Below, in pieces: positions 8,820 through 18,271 of a stretch of 64,000 bases of DNA. The translations under genes were made by a program, and so were the position numbers. The first letter of the stretch is position 1, and each line of letters starts with the position of its first letter. The notes beneath the pieces are model-generated. The model made no database searches. It was not told where the DNA came from and saw only the letters and a list, made by a program, of their open reading frames with translations. Source of the stretch: Aeromonas diversa CDC 2478-85 (GTDB taxonomy: Bacteria; Pseudomonadota; Gammaproteobacteria; Enterobacterales; Aeromonadaceae); the NCBI RefSeq assembly GCF_000819805.1, contig NZ_CDCE01000029.1:498833-562832 (forward strand), given 5' to 3'.

Positions 8820-9734
8820 ATGCCGCGTCGCCGTCGCCCGACTCTCCATCTGCGTGGCCGCGAGCATTTGGACCGCTGGTTGGTTTCATATGCGGACTAC
8901 ATGACGCTCATTTTTGCTCTCTTTGTCGTGCTCTATTCAGTGGCAATGGTCAACAAAGAGAAGTATAGAGAGGTGCTCGATGGGGTCACCCAAGCGTTTG
9001 CAATGACAGTGCCGCAAGGAGAGGGCATATTGGAGGCGCAAGGCTCTGCCATTGTGCCCGCCATCGCCGGTGATGCCACGCCCACCTTGCTGCCAACCGA
9101 GTCTTCTGCCCCGCAATCAATGATTAAGTCCCAGCAAGATGGCGCGGCTCTTGCAGATATTGATGCACAGTTGGGGCAGGCGATGGGCTCGCTGGTTGAG
9201 TCTGGCCTCGTCAAGATCAACCGTGATGATGAGTGGCTGACCATAGAGCTCAATTCGGGCCTCTTGTTTGCCAGCGGGAGTGCGACTCCCAGCCTGAATG
9301 CAGCGCCGGTCATCAATGCGGTCTCAAGAATTATTAAACCGGTCGATAACTATGTAAGGGTCCGGGGCTATACGGATAACCAACAGATAAACAATGAAAT
9401 TTTCCGTTCGAATTGGCAGTTGTCCGCCGCTCGCGCGGGTGTGATCCTCGAGGCGTTGGCAGGTCACGGTATTGATCCCCATCGGCTCGCCATGGAGGCG
9501 TACGGTGAGTTCTCCCCCTGGAGCGAGAACGACAGCGAAGCGGGCAGGGCACAGAACCGGAAAGTGGTCGTTGCGTTGTCTCGCTATGCCTGGAAGCCGG
9601 CGCCCACCGCAGTCACTAAGGCGGCGAATCCTGAGGGACCACCAAAGGAAGAGCCGGCTCCGATTGATAGTAACAACGTGAAGATCATTGAATTACCCGG
9701 CGGCGGTATACGCATAACGACAAGGCAGGAATGA
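8820..9734 (+). CDS. motD: MotB-family stator protein (MotD type) with OmpA domain
   Basis: 304 residues. A basic N-terminus leads to one membrane helix, WLVSYADYMTLIFALFVVLY, with the ion-binding Asp26. A periplasmic linker is followed by an OmpA/MotB peptidoglycan-binding domain (about 145-260) with VRGYTDNQ and the NRKVVVAL stretch. It partners MotC. The length and the RRRRP N-terminus resemble Pseudomonas MotD. A Pro-rich C-terminal tail (about 262-290) is of unknown use. parC begins 4 bases later. Confidence 0.9.
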   Translation: MPRRRRPTLHLRGREHLDRWLVSYADYMTLIFALFVVLYSVAMVNKEKYREVLDGVTQAFAMTVPQGEGILEAQGSAIVPAIAGDATPTLLPTESSAPQSMIKSQQDGAALADIDAQLGQAMGSLVESGLVKINRDDEWLTIELNSGLLFASGSATPSLNAAPVINAVSRIIKPVDNYVRVRGYTDNQQINNEIFRSNWQLSAARAGVILEALAGHGIDPHRLAMEAYGEFSPWSENDSEAGRAQNRKVVVALSRYAWKPAPTAVTKAANPEGPPKEEPAPIDSNNVKIIELPGGGIRITTRQE

Positions 9735-9738
9735 CAAC

Positions 9739-10533
9739 GTGATAGTGTGGACGGTGGCGAATCAGAAGGGTGGGGTTGGCAAGACGACGACCGTCGTATC
9801 GCTGGCCGGTATTCTTGCCCAGCGAGGTAAGCGCGTGCTGCTCATCGATACCGACCCTCACGCGTCCCTCACCTCGTATCTGGATTACGATTCGGACGGG
9901 CTGGATGCGACCCTGTATGAACTGTTTCAGGCGACGCGCCCCACGGTTGAACTTGTCGATAAATTGACGCTCAAAACCAAGTTCGACAACATCAGCCTCT
10001 TGCCAGCGTCCATCACACTGGCCACCCTGGACAGAGTGATGGGCAATCGGGAGGGGATGGGGTTGGTTCTCAAAAGAGCTCTTCTTCAGGTCCAGGATCG
10101 CTATGACTACGCCATCATCGATTGCCCACCCGTGCTGGGTGTGATGATGGTCAATGCAGTGGCGGCGTGTGATCGTATTCTGGTGCCGGTTCAGACCGAG
10201 TTTCTGGCACTCAAGGGGCTGGAGCGCATGATGAAGACCTTTGAGATCATGCAACGTTCCAAGAAGGGTGGTTTCAAATATACCGTAGTGCCAACCATGT
10301 TCGACAAGCGCACCCGCGCCTCCTTGATGACCCTCAAGTCCATCAAGGATCAGTACGGCGATGCCGTCTGGCCTTCCGTTATCCCTATCGATACCAAGTT
10401 TCGCGATGCGAGTCTGCTGCATGTACCCCCTTCTATCTATGCGCCGGGTAGTCGTGGAACTTATGCCTATCAGACCCTTCTGCAATATCTCGATACGCTG
10501 GAGAAGCGTATTCGGTTGGAGGTAGCCCAGTGA
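9739..10533 (+). CDS. parC: ParC, ParA-like ATPase positioning polar chemotaxis arrays
   Basis: 264 residues from GTG. It is a ParA/Soj-family ATPase with the deviant Walker A NQKGGVGKTTT (residues 8-18), switch region LLIDTDPHASLTSYLD and Walker B AIIDCPPVLG. In vibrios ParC gathers at the cell pole and, with ParP, captures CheA so that chemoreceptor arrays are polar and inherited by both daughters. The conserved site between motD and a CheW-like gene supports this role over plasmid or chromosome partition. Its stop overlaps the parP start. Confidence 0.9.
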   Translation: MIVWTVANQKGGVGKTTTVVSLAGILAQRGKRVLLIDTDPHASLTSYLDYDSDGLDATLYELFQATRPTVELVDKLTLKTKFDNISLLPASITLATLDRVMGNREGMGLVLKRALLQVQDRYDYAIIDCPPVLGVMMVNAVAACDRILVPVQTEFLALKGLERMMKTFEIMQRSKKGGFKYTVVPTMFDKRTRASLMTLKSIKDQYGDAVWPSVIPIDTKFRDASLLHVPPSIYAPGSRGTYAYQTLLQYLDTLEKRIRLEVAQ

Positions 10534-11360
10534 GCCAGTCTACTCAAATCCGGGCTATGGATGACTATTTCCATTCTCTCTTGCTCGAGGAAGAGGAGGC
10601 TGCCGCGCTTGAGCTTGAGCCCACTCCCGAGCCAAGACGGTTAGTCGCCGTAGAGACTCGAGTTACCCCTCGGCCCTACTTTGAGGAGCCGGAGCGTCGC
10701 GAGCGTCTGGCCGAGCTGTTGTCCCAGGTTGGCCAGGTGCAAGAGGAGATGGAAGCGATCACCCATCAGGAGGTGCAGTCGCTGGCCATCGAGGCGGAGG
10801 AAGTGGCCGTTGCGCCAGTGGTGGCGCCTCCCGTTAGCGATGTTGTTGAGACGACGAGTGTCGCCGAAGAGACCGCCTTTGAATCCGAATCGGAGGCGGC
10901 TCAATGGCAGAACATTGAGCCAGGCAGTGAATTCCAGGCGCTCTTCTTCGATGTGTCCGGTGTGACTTTCGCGGTGCCCTTGAGTGAACTGGGCGGGATA
11001 CATCGTATCTCTGAGGTCACGTCCATTTTTGGTCAGGCGCCCTGGTTCAGTGGTTTGATGACGATGCGCGAGGAGAAGCTCAAGGTGGTCGATACGGCCC
11101 TGTGGGTGATGCCAGATAATCCTCATACGGATATGCCGCCCTATCATTACCTGATCACACTGGGGGACTCAAATTGGGGCCTTTCATGTCATTATCTCAA
11201 AGGGACAGAGCGGTTACATTACGATCAGGTCAAATGGCGCCATCAGGAGGGAAAACGCCCCTGGCTGGCGGGCATGGTCAAGGAAAAGAAGTGTGCTCTT
11301 CTGCATGTTGATGAGCTGCTGCGTCTGCTCGAGCGGGGCGTCAATATCGAGGGGCGTTAG
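10530..11360 (+). CDS. parP: ParP, CheW-like adaptor linking ParC to CheA arrays
   Basis: 276 residues from a GTG overlapping the parC stop. An N-terminal acidic region (1-135) precedes a CheW-like domain (about 136-270) containing ALFFDVSGVTFAVPLSELGG and CALLHVDELLRLL. In Vibrio the C-terminal CheW-like domain joins the array and the N-terminal part contacts ParC. The CheA linker repeats upstream are a plausible third partner. Assignment rests on the CheW-like C-terminus plus position; the N-terminus is too low in complexity to judge. Confidence 0.85.
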   Translation: MSQSTQIRAMDDYFHSLLLEEEEAAALELEPTPEPRRLVAVETRVTPRPYFEEPERRERLAELLSQVGQVQEEMEAITHQEVQSLAIEAEEVAVAPVVAPPVSDVVETTSVAEETAFESESEAAQWQNIEPGSEFQALFFDVSGVTFAVPLSELGGIHRISEVTSIFGQAPWFSGLMTMREEKLKVVDTALWVMPDNPHTDMPPYHYLITLGDSNWGLSCHYLKGTERLHYDQVKWRHQEGKRPWLAGMVKEKKCALLHVDELLRLLERGVNIEGR

Positions 11361-11422
11361 GAGCAGTCCTGCTTTTTTATTGCTAGTTTTACCTAAGACG
11401 TATTCATACAAGGAACACGACG

Positions 11423-11911
11423 ATGAGCGAAAAGCGCAATGTTGCACAGAACCTAGCCGAAGATGAGGTGCTTCAGTGGGTGACCTTCCAGCTGGAAAAT
11501 GAAACCTATGGCATCAATGTGATGCAGGTTCAGGAGGTGCTCCGCTATACAGAAATTGCGCCGGTTCCTGGGGCTCCCGATTATGTACTGGGGATCATCA
11601 ATCTGCGCGGTAATGTGGTCACCGTCATCGATACCCGCTCCCGTTTTGGCCTGCCGCCAGCCGAGGTGAGTGAAAACTCGCGTATCGTCATCATTGAGGC
11701 TGAGAAGCAGGTGATCGGCATCATGGTCGACAGTGTGGCCGAAGTGGTCTACCTGCGCTCTTCCGAAATCGACGTGGCCCCGGCTGTGGGTACCGAAGAG
11801 AGTGCCAAGTTCATTCAGGGCGTAAGCAACCGGGACGGCCAGCTGCTTATCCTGGTCGATCTCAACAAGCTGCTGACCGATGAAGAGTGGGAAGACATTG
11901 GTTCGCTTTGA
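11423..11911 (+). CDS. cheW: CheW, receptor-kinase coupling protein
   Basis: 162 residues, a single CheW domain bridging chemoreceptors and CheA P5. Diagnostic segments are WVTFQLENETYGINVMQVQE, PGAPDYVLGIINLRGNVV and DGQLLILVDLNKLL. An RBS-like AAGGAA lies 5' of the ATG. The 62-base gap after parP is AT-rich and could hold its own promoter, although no convincing -35/-10 pair was found. Confidence 0.96.
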   Translation: MSEKRNVAQNLAEDEVLQWVTFQLENETYGINVMQVQEVLRYTEIAPVPGAPDYVLGIINLRGNVVTVIDTRSRFGLPPAEVSENSRIVIIEAEKQVIGIMVDSVAEVVYLRSSEIDVAPAVGTEESAKFIQGVSNRDGQLLILVDLNKLLTDEEWEDIGSL

Positions 11912-11920
11912 GGATAGACA

Positions 11921-12313
11921 TTGCAATCGTTGATCATTTGGTTGGCCCTGGGCGCTTCCTTGCTATCGTGGGGCGTGTGTCTTGCATTATGGGTCGTTTA
12001 TCGCCGTCATCGTGAACAGGCGCAGGCGGAGCGTGATAGCCTGCTTGGCAAGATGGAGAGCCTGCGTAAGCAGCTGACTGAGCTTCATTCCGGGACTATT
12101 GGCATGGGGCGCCGGTTGCAAGGCGTGGAAGGGGAGATCCATAAGCTTCAGGAGCACCAGCAAGAGCTGACTCTGCAAGACCCGGATCGTCGTCTCTATA
12201 GCCGTGCGGCCAAGATGGTCGAACTCGGCGCGGATGTCGACGAGTTGATGAGCGAGTGTGAGCTCCCGAAAGCAGAGGCCGAGTTGTTGATTTCATTACG
12301 AAAAGGCCGATAA
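11921..12313 (+). CDS. DUF2802-type membrane-anchored protein, end of che operon
   Basis: 130 residues from a TTG start. One N-terminal transmembrane segment (about 2-25) is followed by a coiled-coil (about 30-85, charged heptads) and a small C-terminal helical domain with RRLYSRAAKMVELGADVDEL and ECELPKAEAELLISL. This matches the DUF2802 protein that closes the same operon in Pseudomonas and Shewanella (family assigned from memory). The role is unknown; the C-terminal segment looks like a small helix-turn-helix. A strong terminator follows 7 bases after the stop. Confidence 0.8.
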   Translation: MQSLIIWLALGASLLSWGVCLALWVVYRRHREQAQAERDSLLGKMESLRKQLTELHSGTIGMGRRLQGVEGEIHKLQEHQQELTLQDPDRRLYSRAAKMVELGADVDELMSECELPKAEAELLISLRKGR

Positions 12314-12320
12314 CTTTCAC

Positions 12321-12350
12321 AGAGGGGAAGCCAGGGCTTCCCCTCTTTTA
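12321..12350 (+). terminator. Terminator of the flagellar/chemotaxis operon
   Basis: A 10-bp GC-rich stem (12321-12330 with 12337-12346), 6-base loop, then TTTTA. It closes the run from flhA to the DUF2802 gene and separates it from ccmA. Confidence 0.9.
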
Positions 12351-12418
12351 TTGTTCATTCCAGATCACACTTTTTACTATTGGCCAACAGTGGTTTGAAA
12401 ATGTTGCCGGGCTTCTTG

Positions 12419-12427
12419 TGGTACACT
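12419..12427 (+). promoter_or_regulatory. Candidate extended -10 promoter for the ccm operon
   Basis: TGGTACACT fits an extended -10 (TGn plus TACACT, four of six to consensus), 31 bases before the ccmA ATG. TTGAAA at 12395-12400 is the nearest -35-like hexamer, but its 21-base spacing is too long, so the call rests on the extended -10. Confidence 0.4.
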
Positions 12428-12458
12428 GCGCCGGCCATTACCAATTGACCCTGACATC

Positions 12459-13094
12459 ATGCTGCAAGCTCATCAACTGACCTGTGTTCGCGAAGACAGG
12501 ACGCTCTTCGAGTCACTCTCTTTCTCGGTCGGGCCGGGTGACGTGGTCCAGGTCGAAGGGCCCAATGGTGTTGGAAAAACCAGCTTGCTGCGGCTATTGA
12601 CCGGTCTCTCCCTGCCGTTTGCGGGACATGTAAGCTGGTGCAGCGAGGATATTCGTCAGTGTCGCGATGAATACCATGCCAGCTTGCTCTATCTGGGGCA
12701 TCATCCGGGTACCAAGGCCAATCTGACCGCCTTCGAGAACCTCTCCTTCTATCAGCGGATCCACCATCCCGATGCACAGATCGATCTGTGGGAGGTGCTG
12801 GCACGGGTTGGATTGGCCGGATTCGAGGATTCCCCATGTGGTCAACTCTCTGCTGGGCAGCAGCGCCGCGTCGCACTGGCCAGACTCTGGTTAAGTGAAA
12901 CGCCTTCTCTGTGGATCCTCGATGAGCCCTTCACCGCCATCGACAAGCAGGGAGTTAAGGTGCTTGAGCGCCTCTTTCTCGAGCATGCGGATCGCGGTGG
13001 CATGGTGGTGCTGACCACTCACCAGGAGATGAGCCTGGCCCGCGAGCGGCTGCGCACCGTCGTGTTGAGCCACCAACTACAAGGAGCCAACTGA
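12459..13094 (+). CDS. ccmA: CcmA, haem/cytochrome c maturation ABC ATPase
   Basis: 211 residues. ABC ATPase of the CcmABCD complex, which frees holo-CcmE from CcmC for haem delivery. Visible motifs: Walker A GPNGVGKTS, signature LSAGQQRRVALARL, Walker B LWILDEPF with ALTAID-type D-loop FTAIDKQG, and the H-loop His in LTTHQ. First gene of a complete System I ccm operon; overlaps ccmB by one base. Confidence 0.95.
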   Translation: MLQAHQLTCVREDRTLFESLSFSVGPGDVVQVEGPNGVGKTSLLRLLTGLSLPFAGHVSWCSEDIRQCRDEYHASLLYLGHHPGTKANLTAFENLSFYQRIHHPDAQIDLWEVLARVGLAGFEDSPCGQLSAGQQRRVALARLWLSETPSLWILDEPFTAIDKQGVKVLERLFLEHADRGGMVVLTTHQEMSLARERLRTVVLSHQLQGAN

Positions 13095-13762
13095 TGTTCG
13101 CCGCGCTCTATCATGTGATCCGCCGTGAGCTGTTGATGGCCATGCGGCAGCGATCGGAGATCCTGAACCCGCTCTGGTTCTTTCTTATCGTCATCACCCT
13201 CTTCCCCTTGGGGATCGGGCCCGAGCCTGCACTGCTGGCGCGCATTGCCCCCGGGATCATCTGGGTGGCCGCCCTGCTTTCGGCCATGCTCTCTCTCGAG
13301 CGGCTGTTTCGCGATGATTTCGCCGATGGCGCCCTCGAGCAGATGATGCTGATGCCTGCACCACTTGGGGTATTGGCACTCGGTAAGGTGGTGGCGCACT
13401 GGTTGCTCACCGGTCTGCCGCTCCTGATGCTCTCGCCCCTGATTGCCCTGCTGCTTTCTCTGGATGTGGCCACCTGGCAGGCCGTGGCCCTCACCCTGTT
13501 GCTTGGGACCCCGGTATTGAGCCTGCTCGGTGCGGTTGGGGTGGCGCTGACGGTAGGGCTGCGTCGGGGAGGCGTGCTGCTGAGCCTGTTGATCCTGCCG
13601 CTCTACATTCCTGTGCTCATCTTCGCCACGTCGGCGATCGATGCGGCCGGTATGGGGCTACCCTATGGGGGTCAACTGGCGATACTGGGTGCCATGCTGC
13701 TCGGCGCCTTAACCCTGACGCCCCTGGCCATGTCGGCCGCCTTGCGGGTGAGCATGAATTAA
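13094..13762 (+). CDS. ccmB: CcmB, membrane subunit of the CcmAB exporter
   Basis: 222 residues, about six hydrophobic helices, with the family N-terminus FAALYHVIRRELLMAMRQRS and the conserved ERLFRDDFADGALEQMML segment. It forms the membrane partner of CcmA in the CcmABCD release complex. Its ATG overlaps the ccmA stop. Confidence 0.94.
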   Translation: MFAALYHVIRRELLMAMRQRSEILNPLWFFLIVITLFPLGIGPEPALLARIAPGIIWVAALLSAMLSLERLFRDDFADGALEQMMLMPAPLGVLALGKVVAHWLLTGLPLLMLSPLIALLLSLDVATWQAVALTLLLGTPVLSLLGAVGVALTVGLRRGGVLLSLLILPLYIPVLIFATSAIDAAGMGLPYGGQLAILGAMLLGALTLTPLAMSAALRVSMN

Positions 13763-13884
13763 CCTGGGTTTGCGATGGATCAAGGAGTCTGTCGCTTAAT
13801 CCAATAGAGGTATTTTTTATACCTGTTTAGCCGGTAAGGTAGCCCCTCGACCGGACGTTTAATAACTCTAAGGTACTGTGAGCT
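13763..13884 (+). promoter_or_regulatory. 122-base ccmB-ccmC spacer with a T-loop hairpin
   Basis: This is the only sizeable gap in the ccm operon. It contains the dyad AGGTAT/ATACCT (13808-13813 and 13819-13824) around a T5 loop, and imperfect -35/-10-like hexamers (TTGCGA 13770, CTTAAT 13795) with poor 19-base spacing. It may hold an internal promoter or processing site for ccmC onward; nothing decisive is seen. Confidence 0.3.
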
Positions 13885-14625
13885 ATGTGGAAATGGTTGC
13901 ACCCTTATGCCAAGCCTGAGCGCGCCTATGCCCTGGCCGGGCTGCTCTTGCCCTGGTTTGCGGCGATCAGCGTGATCGCCTTTGCCGTTGGACTGGTCTG
14001 GGGGTTGGCGTTTGCCCCGGCGGATTATCAGCAAGGGGACTCTTTTCGCATCATCTATATTCATGTGCCTTCTGCCATCTGGTCTATGGGGGCTTACTCG
14101 ACCATGGCTGTCGCCGCCTTCATCGGCCTGGTGTGGCAGCTGCGAATGGCCGACATGACGGTGGCGGCCATCGCCCCGGTCGGCGCCGTCTTCACCTTTA
14201 TTGCCCTGGTCACCGGGGCGGCTTGGGGCAAACCCATGTGGGGAGCCTGGTGGGTGTGGGATGCGCGTCTTACCTCCGAGCTCATCTTGCTGTTTCTCTA
14301 TCTGGGTGTGATCGCCCTCTACACGGCGTTCAGCGATAAGGTATTGGCGGGGAGGGCGGCCAGTATTCTCGCCCTGGTGGGCGTCGTTAATCTGCCGATC
14401 ATCCATTATTCGGTAGAGTGGTGGAACACCCTGCATCAGGGGGCCACCATTACCAAGTTTGCCAAGCCTTCCATCTCCTCCGAGATGCTCTGGCCGCTGC
14501 TTATCATGATCCTGGCCTTTGCGGCTTTTCTCGGTGCCGTCACCCTGATGCGTTTTCGTAATGAGTTGCTGATGCGCGAATGGAATCGCCCCTGGGTGAA
14601 GGCCATCGCCCAGCAGGAGAAGTAA
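13885..14625 (+). CDS. ccmC: CcmC, haem handling protein with WWD motif
   Basis: 246 residues, six transmembrane helices. CcmC loads haem onto CcmE in the periplasm. The tryptophan-rich signature is [18 protein letters not shown]; periplasmic His ligands are probably those in [13 protein letters not shown] and [15 protein letters not shown]. It precedes ccmD by 2 bases. Confidence 0.95.
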   Translation: MWKWLHPYAKPERAYALAGLLLPWFAAISVIAFAVGLVWGLAFAPADYQQGDSFRIIYIHVPSAIWSMGAYSTMAVAAFIGLVWQLRMADMTVAAIAPVGAVFTFIALVTGAAWGKPMWGAWWVWDARLTSELILLFLYLGVIALYTAFSDKVLAGRAASILALVGVVNLPIIHYSVEWWNTLHQGATITKFAKPSISSEMLWPLLIMILAFAAFLGAVTLMRFRNELLMREWNRPWVKAIAQQEK

Positions 14626-14627
14626 TC

Positions 14628-14834
14628 ATGCACTTTGCCTCTGTTGCCGATTTCCTCGCCATGGGGGGGTATGCCTTCTACGTCTGGCTCTCCTTTGGCA
14701 TTACACTGGCCTCTCTGGTCGCCATCGTCATCACTACACGCCTCAAGCGCAAGCAACTGCTTGGCGAGCTGCGTCGCAAAGAGGCTCGGGAGGCCCGTCG
14801 TCAGGCTGCCCAGTCCATGGAGAACACCCTATGA
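14628..14834 (+). CDS. ccmD: CcmD, small membrane protein of the haem release complex
   Basis: 68 residues from ATG 14628, just after the ccmC stop; an upstream in-frame start would sit inside ccm[19 protein letters not shown] and one membrane helix are typical of CcmD, followed by a basic cytoplasmic tail rich in Arg/Lys/Glu. CcmD is needed to release holo-CcmE from CcmABC. Overlaps ccmE by 4 bases. Confidence 0.92.
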   Translation: MHFASVADFLAMGGYAFYVWLSFGITLASLVAIVITTRLKRKQLLGELRRKEAREARRQAAQSMENTL

Positions 14835-15325
14835 ACCCGAGACGCAAGAAGCGCCTGTCCATCCTGCTGGCCATCGTGTTGGGACTGGGGGGCGTTATCG
14901 GTTTGGTGCTCTATGCCCTGAGTCAGAATATCGATCTCTTCTATACGCCCAGTGAACTGGTGCAGGGGAAAGGGCCCGAGAAGATCAAGCCTGAGCCCGG
15001 ACAGCGTCTGCGCATCGGGGGCTTGGTCGTACCCGGCTCGGTCAAACGGGCCAGCGATAGCCTCAAGGTCAGTTTCCAGCTGGTGGATGCCGGTGGTGGG
15101 TTAGTCACCGTTCACTTCGACGGAATCTTGCCTGACTTGTTCCGCGAGGGGCAGGGGATAGTCGCTCAGGGTAACCTGCGCGATGCCGCCACAGTCGATG
15201 CCTTCGAGGTGTTGGCCAAGCACGACGAGAATTACATGCCTCCCGAGGTGGCCGATGCCCTCAAGGGGATGCAGCACTATAAGCCCGAATACACCGAGGC
15301 CCAGCTGAAAGGAACCCATCAATGA
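14831..15325 (+). CDS. ccmE: CcmE, periplasmic haem chaperone
   Basis: 164 residues with an N-terminal membrane anchor (about 8-30) and a periplasmic OB-fold. The covalent haem attachment His is His131 in [13 protein letters not shown]. CcmE carries haem from CcmC to CcmF/H. Its ATG overlaps the ccmD stop and ccmF overlaps its own end. Confidence 0.95.
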   Translation: MNPRRKKRLSILLAIVLGLGGVIGLVLYALSQNIDLFYTPSELVQGKGPEKIKPEPGQRLRIGGLVVPGSVKRASDSLKVSFQLVDAGGGLVTVHFDGILPDLFREGQGIVAQGNLRDAATVDAFEVLAKHDENYMPPEVADALKGMQHYKPEYTEAQLKGTHQ

Positions 15326-17277
15326 TCCCTGAGTTGGGCCAGTTTGCCCTCATTCTCTCGTTTGCCGTGGCCCTGTTGCTCGGTACTTACCCTTTGCTCG
15401 GCGCTCACTACGGGCGTCTGGGCATGATGAAGGCCGCGCGGCCGCTCGCCTATGCCCAGTTTTTTGCCCTGCTGGTCTCGTTTGCCTGCCTGACCTGGGC
15501 CTTCATCGACAACGACTTCACGGTGCAGTATGTAGCCACTAACTCCAACAGCCTGCTGCCGCTGGCCTATCGCATCTCGGCGGTATGGGGGGCTCACGAA
15601 GGCTCCCTGCTGCTGTGGGTGTTGACCCTGGGCGGCTGGACTGCAGCCGTGGCTCGCTTCAGCCGTGGCCTGCCGCTCGATGCGGTGGCCCGGGTGCTCG
15701 GCGTGCTGGGGCTGATCGCGGTGGGCTTCACGGCGTTTGTTCTGTTTACCTCCAACCCCTTCACCCGCACTCTGCCCTTCTATCCGGTGGACGGACGTGA
15801 TCTCAACCCGCTGCTGCAAGACCCTGGACTCATCTTCCATCCCCCCATGCTCTACATGGGTTATGTGGGCTTCGCTGTCGCGTTTGCGTTCGCCATCGCG
15901 GCCCTGCTGACGGGGCGTCTCGATGCCACCTGGGCACGTTGGTCACGTCCCTGGACCATGGCTGCCTGGATCTTCCTGACCTTGGGGATAGCCCTGGGTT
16001 CCTGGTGGGCCTACTATGAGCTCGGTTGGGGCGGTTGGTGGTTCTGGGACCCGGTAGAGAATGCCTCCTTCATGCCCTGGCTGGCGGGTACTGCGCTGCT
16101 GCACTCCCTCGCGGTGAGTGAGAAGCGCGCCACCTTCAAGGCCTGGACCGTGCTGTTGGCGCTCTCGGCCTTTTCCCTCAGTCTGCTCGGCACCTTCCTG
16201 GTGCGCTCCGGCGTGCTGGTATCGGTTCATGCGTTTGCCTCGGATCCGACCCGCGGTCTCTTCATCCTGGGTTTCCTGCTGGCCGTCATCGGCTCCTCCC
16301 TGCTGCTCTATGCCTTCAAGGGGGGGCAGGTTCGTAGCCACGGAAAATATGAGCTGTTGAGTCGTGAGACCCTGCTGCTTGGCAATAACATATTGCTGAT
16401 GGCGGGTCTGCTTACCGTGCTGATCGGCACCCTGCTTCCCCTGGTGCACAAGGAGCTCGGGCTTGGCAGCATCTCCATCGGTACCCCCTTCTTCAACCAT
16501 ATCTACAGCTGGCTCATCATCCCCTTCGCCTTGCTACTCGGGGTCGGCCCTCTGTTCCGTTGGCGTCGTCAGGAGCTGGCCGATATCCGCGGCAAGGTCA
16601 TCGTAGCCTTGGTCCTGAGCCTGATTGCGGCCATCGGTCTGCCCCTGATGTTTGCCGAAAGCGTCAAGCCCTGGGCCGCATTGGGGATCGGCCTTGGGGT
16701 CTGGATCATCATCACCAGCGCCCAGGAGACCTGGGCCCGCGCCACCCATCGCCACTCGTTTGGCGAGGGAGTTCGCAAGCTGGGTAACAGCCACTGGGCC
16801 ATGATCCTCGGTCATGTGGGGCTGGCCGTCACCATCATCGGCATCGCCTGCACGCAAAATTACAGCATCGAAAAGGATCTGCGCATGCAAGCGGGGGATC
16901 GCGCCACCTTCGCCGACTATGAGTTTGTTTTCACCGGCATCCGCCAGAAAGATGGCCCCAACTATCACGGCTTCAAGGGCGTGATCGAGGTCTATCAAGA
17001 TGGCCGCCAGGTGGCCCTACTCAAGCCCGAGAAGCGCAACTACATCGTCACCCGTATGCCGATGACAGAGGCGGCCATCGATGCGGGGTTCACCCGTGAT
17101 CTCTACGCCGCCCTCGGCGAGCCGCTCGATGACAAGGCCTGGGCCGTGCGTCTCTACTACAAGCCGTTCGTACGCTGGATCTGGGTCGGTGGCCTCATCA
17201 TGGCCCTCGGTGGCCTGCTGGCCATGCTTGATGGGCGCTATCGTTTCAATCGTCGTGAGGAGGAAGCCAAGGCATGA
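15322..17277 (+). CDS. ccmF: CcmF, cytochrome c haem lyase subunit
   Basis: 651 residues, polytopic (about 14-15 helices). The WWD haem-handling motif is [18 protein letters not shown]; further conserved stretches are [20 protein letters not shown] and [19 protein letters not shown]. With CcmH/CcmI it transfers haem from CcmE to apocytochrome CXXCH. Overlaps both neighbours by 4 bases. Confidence 0.96.
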   Translation: MIPELGQFALILSFAVALLLGTYPLLGAHYGRLGMMKAARPLAYAQFFALLVSFACLTWAFIDNDFTVQYVATNSNSLLPLAYRISAVWGAHEGSLLLWVLTLGGWTAAVARFSRGLPLDAVARVLGVLGLIAVGFTAFVLFTSNPFTRTLPFYPVDGRDLNPLLQDPGLIFHPPMLYMGYVGFAVAFAFAIAALLTGRLDATWARWSRPWTMAAWIFLTLGIALGSWWAYYELGWGGWWFWDPVENASFMPWLAGTALLHSLAVSEKRATFKAWTVLLALSAFSLSLLGTFLVRSGVLVSVHAFASDPTRGLFILGFLLAVIGSSLLLYAFKGGQVRSHGKYELLSRETLLLGNNILLMAGLLTVLIGTLLPLVHKELGLGSISIGTPFFNHIYSWLIIPFALLLGVGPLFRWRRQELADIRGKVIVALVLSLIAAIGLPLMFAESVKPWAALGIGLGVWIIITSAQETWARATHRHSFGEGVRKLGNSHWAMILGHVGLAVTIIGIACTQNYSIEKDLRMQAGDRATFADYEFVFTGIRQKDGPNYHGFKGVIEVYQDGRQVALLKPEKRNYIVTRMPMTEAAIDAGFTRDLYAALGEPLDDKAWAVRLYYKPFVRWIWVGGLIMALGGLLAMLDGRYRFNRREEEAKA

Positions 17278-17804
17278 GCCGCAAGACCTGGCTGTTTCTG
17301 ATCCCCTTTGTCGTCTTCCTGCTCGGGGCCGTTTTTCTGTTTCGCGGTCTCTACTCTGACCCACGCAAGCTTGAGTCTGTGCTGGTGGGGCAGGAAGTGC
17401 CTGTGTTCACCCTGCAGGACATCTTCGATCTCAATAAACAGCACGATCGCTCCCTGCTGACCGGGCGTCCCATGTTGCTCAACGTTTGGGCCACCTGGTG
17501 TCCGACCTGCTACTCGGAGCACGAGTACCTCAAGCAGCTGGCCGGCCAGGGGATAGCCATCATCGGCATGAACTACAAGGATGAGCGCGACAAGGCGATT
17601 GGCTGGCTCAAGGAGCTGGGTAATCCCTACCAAGTCACACTCTATGATCCGGACGGCATGCTGGGGCTGGATCTGGGGGTCTATGGTGCGCCCGAGACCT
17701 TCTTCATCGATAGCAAGGGGATCATCCGTTATCGCCATGTGGGGGACATCAACCCTCAGGTGTGGGACAGCAGTCTTAAGGCCATCTATGAGGGGATGAA
17801 ATGA
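17274..17804 (+). CDS. ccmG: CcmG (DsbE), thioredoxin-like reductant for apocytochrome c
   Basis: 176 residues: N-terminal membrane anchor and periplasmic thioredoxin fold with active site WCPTC (Cys76, Cys79) inside VWATWCPTCYSEH and the cis-Pro region GAPETFFID. It keeps the apocytochrome cysteines reduced for haem attachment. Overlaps ccmF and ccmH by 4 bases each. Confidence 0.95.
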   Translation: MSRKTWLFLIPFVVFLLGAVFLFRGLYSDPRKLESVLVGQEVPVFTLQDIFDLNKQHDRSLLTGRPMLLNVWATWCPTCYSEHEYLKQLAGQGIAIIGMNYKDERDKAIGWLKELGNPYQVTLYDPDGMLGLDLGVYGAPETFFIDSKGIIRYRHVGDINPQVWDSSLKAIYEGMK

Positions 17805-18271
17805 TGAGAGCAGCCCTCTTTGCCCTTGCCTTTGCCCTGCTGGGGATGAGCACTGCGGCTCGCGCCGATATCGACGTCTACAACTTCGACAGCGATGCCC
17901 AAGAGCAGACCTTTCGTGAGCTGACCAAGGAGCTGCGTTGCCCCAAGTGCCAAAACCAGGATATTGCCGATTCCAACGCCGGCCTTGCCAAGGACTTGCG
18001 CGACAAGACCTATCAGATGGTGCGCGCCGGCAAGAGCAAGGAAGAGGTGGTCGACTACATGGTGGCTCGTTACGGCAACTTCATCCTCTATGACCCCCCC
18101 TTGATGGCCTCCACCCTGATCCTCTGGGCTGGCCCCTTCGCCGTGATCCTTATCGGGGTCATGGTGGTGGTGCGGCGTAGCCGCCGCAGCCAACAAGAGA
18201 AGAACACGGATTTGAGCGAGGCGGAGCAGCGCCGCCTTCAGCGTCTGCTCGATAAGGACAAGAAAGCATGA
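17801..18271 (+). CDS. ccmH: CcmH, thiol-disulfide component of haem lyase
   Basis: 156 residues: signal peptide (about 1-22, AARA-D), the family motif LRCPKCQNQDIADSN with Cys47/Cys50, and a C-terminal membrane helix. Short form, without the TPR part that is fused in E. coli CcmH; that part is the separate ccmI downstream. Two ATGs overlap the ccmG end. Confidence 0.94.
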   Translation: MMRAALFALAFALLGMSTAARADIDVYNFDSDAQEQTFRELTKELRCPKCQNQDIADSNAGLAKDLRDKTYQMVRAGKSKEEVVDYMVARYGNFILYDPPLMASTLILWAGPFAVILIGVMVVVRRSRRSQQEKNTDLSEAEQRRLQRLLDKDKKA

